From the NCBI GenBank assembly GCA_016932555.1, contig JAFGCQ010000022.1:1-48711 (forward strand): 48,711 nucleotides of DNA. Direction: 5' to 3'. The stretch comes from Candidatus Zambryskiibacteriota bacterium (lineage in GTDB: Bacteria; Patescibacteriota; Minisyncoccia; Phycocordibacterales; WO2-35-19). Below are positions 37,541 through 44,546 of the stretch, in pieces (positions within the stretch are counted from its first letter, which is position 1; every line of letters starts with the position of its first letter). The translations under genes and the position numbers were made by a program. The notes under the pieces are model-generated. The model made no database searches and was not told the DNA's origin. It saw nothing but the letters and a program-made list of their open reading frames with translations.

Positions 37541-38322
37541 CTCTGGGATCGTCAATCTTTGTTCAAGGAAACAAAGTTGCGATAAAGTCCACTCGCGTAA
37601 AAGTATGGGCAGTGGAAGATTAGTACCTCTTTCCACCAAAGTTTTTGATGAGTCGAAAATTTTGGTGGGAGAAGAATGAGGTCATACCTGTGCTTGTAAG
37701 TAGGCGTCACGGACTAGCAACGATCCGATATCCTGCGGGACGGGGAGCAGTCAACCGCTGAAAGCAAGTGCAATCTGAACCTCATCCTTCTTCCTACTAT
37801 ATTGATCTTTAAAAATTTGCTGGGGCGCATCCGCGAGTATGCAACGTCCTTTCGTAAAAAGATGACCGAAACCAAGATATGGTAATGATTGAAACACATC
37901 TTGCATTTCAACAATGTCATCTTCAGCCGAAAGAGGGATTATTCCTAAAGATTGGAATTTTCAAAAATTTCAGCTAACTCGCAAATAATCAATCGCCGAA
38001 CGGAGGAGGAAAGACCGGTCCCTTCGAAAGGGAGCAATGTCTGACAAGATAAGTGCTTCTTCGGTGAAGCACTAGAGCTTGTTCCCAAGGGAGCATTCTT
38101 AGGGATAATCCCAACCGGTCGTGTCCTTTTATAGGGGGTGATGCCTCCCTAGGATCCTCGCCAAACATTTAGTGTTCACCTTGTGGATATGAAAATGTGA
38201 GTCGAGGAAGCACTTGATTTCGCAGATGCCTAGGCCTGACGAATCAAGCGTTGTTAAGGGTTCAATGTTAGAGGTTTGGACTGTTAGTAATTACTTTCAG
38301 TCCAGCCTCAAACCCTTCTGTC
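37541..38322 (+). ncRNA. Large ORF-free structured RNA, including module copy C, bounded 3' by the hammerhead cleavage site
   Basis: Many long helices, e.g. 37667..37682/37779..37794, 37935..37950/38098..38112, 38213..38219/38242..38248, 38278..38283/38298..38303. Confidence 0.6.
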
Positions 38323-38403
38323 TCGAGATGTGCTTGCCCCGTGTGGGGTAAAACCCCATTTACGGGGTATCTCGACTGATGAGTCCAAAAGGACGAAACA
38401 GAA
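38316..38403 (+). ncRNA. Type III hammerhead ribozyme
   Basis: UUCUG-UC | UCGAGA...UCUCGA-CUGAUGAG-UCC-AAAA-GGA-CGAAA-CAGAA; all core nucleotides present; predicted cleavage after C38322. Confidence 0.92.
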
Positions 38404-38436
38404 ACTGTTCTTTTAAATTTTATAGAGGAGAGAAAA

Positions 38437-38676
38437 ATGAGTGTATTTGTTGCTGTTTTTAAATCTAGAGACGAGTATGTTGTTCCGTATTCAGTTGTTT
38501 TCATGTCAAAAGAATTAACCACATCATATCTAACTAGTAATGGATTCGTAAAATTATCAGGTTGGCACGATGTTGAACAGTGGACAAAGAATGATGATGG
38601 TCGTGGTCCGACGAAAGTTGAGGTTTATGATGCTCCAATATTTGACAAGTGTGACGAATGGGTATGGAAAGAGTAG
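38437..38676 (+). CDS. Small hypothetical protein (79 aa)
   Basis: SD GAGGAG upstream, immediately after hammerhead. Confidence 0.6.
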   Translation: MSVFVAVFKSRDEYVVPYSVVFMSKELTTSYLTSNGFVKLSGWHDVEQWTKNDDGRGPTKVEVYDAPIFDKCDEWVWKE

Positions 38677-38680
38677 AAAT

Positions 38681-38795
38681 TTGGCCGAACACTGTTCGGC
38701 CTTTCATCAAAGTTTTTATCCGTTAACTGACGGATGAGGATTTTGATGGGAGAAATGGTTCTTCCAAATGTTCTTTTGAAAAAATTATAAAGGAG
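38681..38795 (+). ncRNA. Structured inter-ORF RNA module, copy D (3' half)
   Basis: GGCCGAAC/GTTCGGCC; ATCAAAG..TTTTGAT; GGGAGAA-ATGG-TTCTTCC; GTTCTTTT box; SD. Confidence 0.55.
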
Positions 38796-38800
38796 TTGTT

Positions 38801-39100
38801 ATGTTAAAGATAATGTTAGACCAAAGCTGTTTAGATGCAAATTGTATTTGGTATTATCCGGGATCAGAGTCAGAGCTTATAAGAGACTGGCAAAAAGGTC
38901 TGATTCCTTTCATTTCTAGACAACATCGGGGACTACTGAGTCTTCTTCCAGAACAATTCGTTGAGGTTTTTGATCGATTTACAGTATTATTCATCGAATC
39001 AGATCTCAAGGGGTTCATTCTCGAAGAGATGGATGACGGTGTTTCCTATCTCAAGATTAGAAACAAAACTTTTAGGTTTCCAAAAAGGAGAAGAAAATGA
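38801..39100 (+). CDS. Small hypothetical protein (99 aa)
   Basis: SD AAAGGAG; overlaps next ORF by 4 nt. Confidence 0.65.
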   Translation: MLKIMLDQSCLDANCIWYYPGSESELIRDWQKGLIPFISRQHRGLLSLLPEQFVEVFDRFTVLFIESDLKGFILEEMDDGVSYLKIRNKTFRFPKRRRK

Positions 39101-39360
39101 AAAAACTTAGTTTTATTGGTCTTTTAACGTTCGGAGTAGCATTTATATTTTTAATTGTTATTGCGGACATTTCTATGAACAGCAACACCCCAATCCCTGA
39201 CCATCTTCTTGGAATGATTATCGCTATTATGTCTTTTGGCTTATGGCTGATAACCAAGGGTGAGGCAGAACGGAAGAATTGGATAGGAGCCCTTTTTTAC
39301 TTCATCTTTTTTCTTCTATTTGCAACACTCGCTTCCATTGGTCTTTGGTTTGGATATTGA
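39097..39360 (+). CDS. Small membrane protein (87 aa)
   Basis: Three hydrophobic helices; translationally coupled ATGA overlap. Confidence 0.65.
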   Translation: MKKLSFIGLLTFGVAFIFLIVIADISMNSNTPIPDHLLGMIIAIMSFGLWLITKGEAERKNWIGALFYFIFFLLFATLASIGLWFGY

Positions 39361-39396
39361 CCGTCTCCCCTAGGAAAGGAGGCGGCTGTTTTTTTA
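39361..39396 (+). terminator. Operon terminator
   Basis: CCGTCTCC...GGAGGCGG followed by TTTTTTT. Confidence 0.75.
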
Positions 39397-39408
39397 TTTA
39401 AAACAAAA

Positions 39409-39438
39409 AGACCCAAGCGATTTTTGGTCGCAAGGGTC
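39409..39438 (-). terminator. Terminator of the XRE gene
   Basis: GACCCaaGCGA...TCGCaaGGGTC. Confidence 0.6.
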
Positions 39439-39476
39439 TATAATTGAAAAAGGTTCTTTTCTCCTCCCTATCTCTT

Positions 39477-39818
39477 CTACTGACGAACCATTCTGAGAAT
39501 TATATTAACCTCAGCTGATACGCCAGCTTTATCCAAAGCGCTAGAGACTACCTCTTTGATCTCATTTTCTAATTCCTCCTCCGGATATTTTTTGATTCCA
39601 AAGATCGAATTGAAAAAATCAAGCAAAGAGCATTCCAATCCCCGGCAAACATTCAAAAGGGTGCCCAGCTGAATTGGCGCGTTGGTCGTTTCGTACTGCA
39701 CCCATGCGGGTTTCGTTACTCCGATTTTATTCGCCATCGCTTGATGAGTTAAGCCAAAATAGAGCCGACGTTTTCTGATTTCCTTGGAAATTAAAGGTTT
39801 TAGTTCTTCAAGTGTCAT
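39477..39818 (-). CDS. XRE-family helix-turn-helix regulator
   Basis: RKRRLYFGLTHQAMANKIGVTKPAWVQYETTNAPIQLGTLLNVCRGL. Confidence 0.85.
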   Translation of the reverse strand: MTLEELKPLISKEIRKRRLYFGLTHQAMANKIGVTKPAWVQYETTNAPIQLGTLLNVCRGLECSLLDFFNSIFGIKKYPEEELENEIKEVVSSALDKAGVSAEVNIILRMVRQ

Positions 39819-39886
39819 AATCGTCTCCTTTTCAAAGATCTTCCTATGTTTTAAATGCTAAAACAAAGATTCTATAAGAATGACTT

Positions 39887-39946
39887 AAGTTATCATAAAT
39901 ATCGGCTTCTGTCAATGCTTGACAGAATGACATAATTTGCTATAAT
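39887..39946. promoter_or_regulatory. Divergent promoters sharing one palindrome TCTGTCAA-TGC-TTGACAGA
   Basis: +: TTGACA 39919..39924-16-TATAAT 39941..39946; -: TTGACA (39915..39910)-17-TAACTT (39892..39887). Confidence 0.75.
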
Positions 39947-39994
39947 ATAAGCGGTATCAATGTTCTTTTCATAAATATATGGAGGAAAGGTAAA

Positions 39995-40192
39995 ATGTAC
40001 AAGCGTACAGCAAAATTCAACCGATATAATCGACAAAGAATAGAATCTGCTAGCGGAACGGTTATGACGGAAAATGAGCGAAATCGACGCTTCCCTGAAA
40101 AATGGGTAGTTTGCCCGATATGTGGCAAGCCAGTGGAAGAAGCTTGGCTTTTGCCGATACACCTCAAAAGAGCCCATTCTTCCAATGATTAA
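39995..40192 (+). CDS. Small C2H2-like zinc-finger protein (65 aa)
   Basis: VVCPICGKPVEEAWLLPIHLKRAH; SD GGAGGAAAGG. Confidence 0.75.
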   Translation: MYKRTAKFNRYNRQRIESASGTVMTENERNRRFPEKWVVCPICGKPVEEAWLLPIHLKRAHSSND

Positions 40193-40245
40193 ACCCGCTC
40201 ATACCAACAACATCTCGTTGTCAGTATGAAGCGGGTTTGTTGTTT
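40193..40245 (+). terminator. Terminator
   Basis: AACCCGCTcATAC...GTATgaAGCGGGTTT. Confidence 0.75.
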
Positions 40246-40273
40246 TTACTTAAATGCGGAACTTTCTAGCATA

Positions 40274-40302
40274 TCTTGACACAGGCTGGTAATTATGCTA
40301 AA
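40274..40302 (+). promoter_or_regulatory. Sigma70-like promoter TTGACA-17-TAAACT
   Basis: Upstream of 40363 ORF. Confidence 0.5.
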
Positions 40303-40362
40303 CTCATAAGTAGACATTGAATCCTAATAATGTTTTTAGAAAAAGGCAGAAGGGAGTATAAA

Positions 40363-40758
40363 ATGACAAAAAAAGTTGTGGAGCCCGACTATTGGGAAAA
40401 CCGACTAACAAAAATGTGCGCTGCGCGAAATTTCTCAGATGATCTTGAATTTTATGATGAACTTTGGGATGACGAAATTGCCAGTGGAGCTGTGTTCATC
40501 CCCAGAAGTAATCATGAGGATTTAAACGCTTTCTTCATAGGATTCTCTCTGAAGAAATTTCCCAACGGTGTCCGATACGTTGAATTTTGTCGCTTTCCGC
40601 GTTGTACGACACGAAAGTATCGAATGTCGGAGCTGTACTTTACGATGATGTTAAAAGATTTGTGGGATCACTTTCTTTTGCATCCTGATAAAGAGTTTTC
40701 TTGGTCAGAATACACCAAACACGAGAAATTCTTACTATCTAATGGCGAGTGGGTTTAA
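40363..40758 (+). CDS. Hypothetical protein (131 aa from MTKKVVEPDYW)
   Basis: SD GAAGGGAG before ATG 40363; followed by terminator. Confidence 0.65.
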   Translation: MTKKVVEPDYWENRLTKMCAARNFSDDLEFYDELWDDEIASGAVFIPRSNHEDLNAFFIGFSLKKFPNGVRYVEFCRFPRCTTRKYRMSELYFTMMLKDLWDHFLLHPDKEFSWSEYTKHEKFLLSNGEWV

Positions 40759-40803
40759 TACCCGTGCCGCTCATGTAAGATAGAAGAACAAGAACTCGGC
40801 TTG

Positions 40804-40848
40804 AATGCCTAACGGGGTCGTATACGTGAAGTGTACGACCCTTTTCAA
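40804..40848 (+). terminator. Terminator
   Basis: GGGTCGTATAC-gtgaa-GTGTACGACCC-TTTT. Confidence 0.75.
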
Positions 40849-40876
40849 TTGTTGAGATTTTTATTAAACTTTCTAT

Positions 40877-41398
40877 ATGAATGACTGGCAAATAAGCTCA
40901 AAACAAAAGACTTTATTGGACTCGCTTTTTAGTGTTATAGATTTGACTGAGGTTTATAGAGCGTTAGATGTCGGTTCTGGTAGAACCAGTATTTTTTATC
41001 TAACCGATAGGTTTAAAGATTTAAAAATCACAGGAATTATATATCCAGAAGATGAAGAAAGGATACAAAAATTAAAAGACAGCGTAAAAAATACCAACTA
41101 CGAATTACTTAAAACTGATATCAAAGATTTCGATAAAAACGAAGACTATGACGTTATCTTAGCCCATCTGTTTTTAGGTGAAGCTGAAAAGTTCGCTGAA
41201 AACAAGTTTGAGGAGGTTATGAATGAACTTTTTAAAATCAAGACCAAATATCTAGTTATGGTAAATCTGTTTAGGGACAAAATAAACTACAATCTCCTCC
41301 TTAAGAAAATTGCTGAGGTTGGCAATATAATCAAAGTTGCTTATGTTAAATCTGAAGATGGAGAAGATTGTATTGGACTGACCATTCAATTTAGATAA
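40877..41398 (+). CDS. SAM-dependent methyltransferase-like protein
   Basis: VYRALDVGSGRTSIFYL, DYDVILAHLFLGEAEKF. Confidence 0.6.
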   Translation: MNDWQISSKQKTLLDSLFSVIDLTEVYRALDVGSGRTSIFYLTDRFKDLKITGIIYPEDEERIQKLKDSVKNTNYELLKTDIKDFDKNEDYDVILAHLFLGEAEKFAENKFEEVMNELFKIKTKYLVMVNLFRDKINYNLLLKKIAEVGNIIKVAYVKSEDGEDCIGLTIQFR

Positions 41399-41401
41399 TT
41401 T

Positions 41402-41981
41402 ATGGAAGAAATCTTAGAAGAAAACAAAAAATATCAAAAAACAGCGGATGAACTACTTAAGTCATCGGGGTTACTGGATATTTTAAAAAAATACGGAGAA
41501 GTTCATTTTGCAGGTGCATACTCCGCTGGACTAATGATGCACGGCGATATTGATATGAGAGTCGTAAGGGATAAGGAGTTTACGGTAGAAGAAGTTTTTG
41601 AAATATTTAAAGAATTATATTTCGCAGGAAAATTCAGGAGTTATTTTATTAGTGGCGATTGGGATGACCCCAGAAAAGGCAAAGAATTTCCAGATGGTTG
41701 TTATGTTGGAATTAAAATGGATCTTAATGATGAGCGTTGGAAACTTGATATCTGGTTTGTAAGCAAAATAGAACTAGAAAGATATAGACAGGGACAGACC
41801 TACCATCGCTAATATTTCATTCACACAGGAACAAAGAAATACTATATTACAGTTTAAAAAACTCAGAAAAGAAGAAAAATTAAAAATAACAGGACAAGAA
41901 ATATACGATCTGGTTTTGAAAGAAAATGTTATGAATGTTGATGAATTCAAAGAGAGATATGAATCGACAAGAATTAGCTAA
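41402..41981 (+). pseudogene. Nucleotidyltransferase-domain protein, apparently frameshifted near 41784-41800
   Basis: Frame 2 FAGAYSAGLMMHGDIDMRV...LDIWFV; coding continues in another frame as TIANISFTQEQRNTILQFKKLRKEEKLKITGQEIYDLVLKENVMNVDEFKERYESTRIS*. Confidence 0.6.
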
Positions 41982-42471
41982 AGAATTTGCGATTAGGAAA
42001 TTCAAAGAAGCTGGGATTGGCAATCATTGGCCGGACGTTTTGACAGTACTAGAGGATGAATTTGGTGTGACTGATCCAGAAATTTTAATTGCTGCCATAC
42101 TTCATGATATTCTAGAAGATACCGAAACGACTTACGACGAACTAAAAGAAAATTTTGGGCAGAATGTAGCTGACCTAGTACAGGAAGTTTCCCACCCTAA
42201 AAACTATAATGACAAACAGCAACTGGAATTTTATGAACATTTAAATCATATTTCTCCTAAAGCTAAAATTTTAAAACTTGCCGATTTTACCGCTAATTTG
42301 AGAGGGGTTATAGAAATGCGAAAGAGAGAACCAGAAAAACCGTACCACGATAAATATATTGTTTTAATTCGCAAATTTTTAGAAAGCTGTCCTGATTCTA
42401 TAGAAAAAGAGCGAGTTTACAAGCTAACAGAAAAGCTAAAAAAATATGTTACTCAGAAATATCAATTTTGA
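41959..42471 (+). CDS. HD-domain (RelA/SpoT-like HD) protein
   Basis: ILIAAILHDILEDTETTYDELKENFG; KILKLADFTANL. Confidence 0.85.
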   Translation: MNRQELAKEFAIRKFKEAGIGNHWPDVLTVLEDEFGVTDPEILIAAILHDILEDTETTYDELKENFGQNVADLVQEVSHPKNYNDKQQLEFYEHLNHISPKAKILKLADFTANLRGVIEMRKREPEKPYHDKYIVLIRKFLESCPDSIEKERVYKLTEKLKKYVTQKYQF

Positions 42472-42556
42472 TTCAAAATCGATGGATATGCAAATTTCTA
42501 TTTTTTGAAGGATCTTAAGTAATATTTTGCGATATATCATGTTGTAAAATGTTGCG

Positions 42557-42591
42557 ATGTTGTCTGATTTTGGAACAAATTTGGACAACAT
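42557..42591. repeat. Inverted repeat ATGTTGTC-N19-GACAACAT upstream of recombinase
   Basis: 8-bp perfect arms in intergenic DNA before the Xer-like gene. Confidence 0.5.
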
Positions 42592-42628
42592 TTATTGTGC
42601 GACATTAAAGGGTGGTATAATGAATTGA

Positions 42629-43543
42629 ATGGTGAAGGATTTGGAACAATTAAAAAGACAGTTTCTAGAATATGTTGAGATTGAAAAAGGCCGATCTTTG
42701 AAGACCGTTGAAAATTATAATCACTATTTAACAGTTTTTTTGGAGTACACTAAACTTAAGGACCCGGCTGAAATTACTGATAACGTAGTTAGAGAGTTTA
42801 GACTATGGCTCAATCGGCAACCAGTTGGACTTGGTAAACCAGGGACACTCAGCCGCAAGACTCAAAATTATTACCTCATCGCTATCCGCGCTTTCCTTAA
42901 ATATTTGACTAAACAGGAGATAAAAACCCTACCACCTGAAAGGATAGAGCTTGCCAAAATACCTGAAAGATCGCTTGATTTAATTACTGATACCGAACTA
43001 GAAAGGCTATTTGAAGCCCCTGATGGTGATGATGTAAAGGCCTTGCGTGATCGAGCGATATTACACCTCCTCTTCTCTACTGGCTTGCGCGTCTCTGAAC
43101 TTTGTTCCCTAGATAGAGACATCGATTTAAATGATGATGAGTATTCTATACGCGGCAAAGGCGGCAAAGTCAGAGTAGTTTTTTTCTCTGAAGAAGCCAA
43201 AAAAGCGGTAAATGATTACCTAGATAAGAGAAAAGACTTAGACGACTGCCTATTTGCCCAGATTTCCAGAAATATAAAACCTGGACAAAAAAGTTTGCGC
43301 ATGAGCTCACGCTCAATTGCCAGAATTATAAAATATTACGCTACTAAAGCCGGCATTTCCAAAAAAGTCACTCCCCATGTCATCCGCCACTGCTTTGCCA
43401 CCGACCTCCTCTCAAACGGCGCCGATTTACGCTCCGTGCAGACCCTTTTAGGTCACGCCAACATCGCTACCACTCAAGTTTACACCCATGTCACCGACAA
43501 GCATCTCCGTGACATCCACAAAAAATTCCATAACAAAAAATAA
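42629..43543 (+). CDS. Tyrosine recombinase (XerC/XerD-like)
   Basis: LFSTGLRVSELCSL, HVIRHCFATDLLSNGADLRSVQTLLGHANIATTQVYTHV. Confidence 0.95.
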   Translation: MVKDLEQLKRQFLEYVEIEKGRSLKTVENYNHYLTVFLEYTKLKDPAEITDNVVREFRLWLNRQPVGLGKPGTLSRKTQNYYLIAIRAFLKYLTKQEIKTLPPERIELAKIPERSLDLITDTELERLFEAPDGDDVKALRDRAILHLLFSTGLRVSELCSLDRDIDLNDDEYSIRGKGGKVRVVFFSEEAKKAVNDYLDKRKDLDDCLFAQISRNIKPGQKSLRMSSRSIARIIKYYATKAGISKKVTPHVIRHCFATDLLSNGADLRSVQTLLGHANIATTQVYTHVTDKHLRDIHKKFHNKK

Positions 43544-43651
43544 TCATGAAAATCATATCTTGGAACCCCGTAGAATTCGCTCCGCTCATCATGGAGCAAG
43601 ATGTGGTAATGTATATTTAGTGAGATTATTGATTAAATTTTAGTATTGAGT

Positions 43652-44494
43652 ATGAAGATTATCTCCTGGAACGTAAATGGGTTGAGAGCAGTGCATAGGA
43701 AGGATGCATTTTTGCCTTTTGTGAAAAAATACAACCCCGATATTCTGTGTTTACAGGAAATAAAATCGCGCAAAGAGCAAAATGAAATTGATTTACCGGA
43801 TTATGAAGAATTTTGGAACCCGGCTGAACAGCCCGGCTACAGCGGCACGGCCATTTTTGTAAAAAAGTCTCCAAATCTGAAAATTTTGCAGGTTGTAAAC
43901 AATTTTCCCGAAAATTTGGCTAAAAAATACAATCTAAACGAGGACAAATTTGGTGATTTAAACAGCGAAGGCCGGATTATAACAGCTGAATTTGAAGATT
44001 TTTATATAGTCAATGTCTATACTCCAAATTCCAAACCTGACCTCTCTCGCCTCGCTTTGCGTCACAAAAAATGGGATCGAGCTTTTTTGGAATATGTTAA
44101 AGATTTGAGTAAGGAAAAGCTCGCCCAAGGCAGGTCCGCCTTGGGCGGAAAAAACGTCATTTTTTGTGGTGATTTAAATGTTGCTCATACTGAAGACGAC
44201 TTGGCTCATCCTAAAGAGAACAAGGGTGAGCATGGTTTTACAAAAGAAGAACGAGAAGGTATCGATAATATAATAAAAGCTGGTTTTATAGATACGTTTA
44301 GAGAATTCAAAAAAGGCAACGGTTATTACACTTGGTGGTCTCATTTTGCCAACGCCAGAGAGAGAAATATCGGTTGGCGTCTTGATTATTTTTTTGCAAA
44401 TAAAAAACTTTTATCAAAAGTTCTAAGTTCTAAAATATTATCCGAGGTTTTTGGTTCAGATCATTGCCCTATTTTATTAGAGATAAAGAACTAA
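43652..44494 (+). CDS. xth: Exodeoxyribonuclease III
   Basis: MKIISWNVNGLRAVHRKD, LCLQEIKS, CGDLNVAH, GWRLDYFF, SDHCPILLEI. Confidence 0.95.
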   Translation: MKIISWNVNGLRAVHRKDAFLPFVKKYNPDILCLQEIKSRKEQNEIDLPDYEEFWNPAEQPGYSGTAIFVKKSPNLKILQVVNNFPENLAKKYNLNEDKFGDLNSEGRIITAEFEDFYIVNVYTPNSKPDLSRLALRHKKWDRAFLEYVKDLSKEKLAQGRSALGGKNVIFCGDLNVAHTEDDLAHPKENKGEHGFTKEEREGIDNIIKAGFIDTFREFKKGNGYYTWWSHFANARERNIGWRLDYFFANKKLLSKVLSSKILSEVFGSDHCPILLEIKN

Positions 44495-44546
44495 AAAACA
44501 AAACCGCTAATCAAATAACGGCTTTGTTCTATAATGTAAAATTAAA

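Noticed and set aside
37177-37623. 148-aa ORF on + strand
   Set aside because: Out-of-frame overlap of two better small ORFs and the RNA module.
37637-37660. Second hammerhead (TTGATGAGTCGAAAAT)
   Set aside because: There is no stem II between GATGAG and GAAA; the segment is the loop of a covarying hairpin.
37690-37890. Group I intron (GGACTA, AAGATATGG resemble R/S elements)
   Set aside because: The R and S candidates do not pair, and no P/Q pair or splice-site logic was found.
37660-38410. RNase P RNA (GAGGAAAGACCGG near 38005; ACAGAAA near 38399)
   Set aside because: Short matches only; the conserved central and 3' blocks are absent and ACAGAA belongs to hammerhead stem III.
38268-38522. 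84-aa minus ORF
   Set aside because: Antisense of the hammerhead; no independent support.
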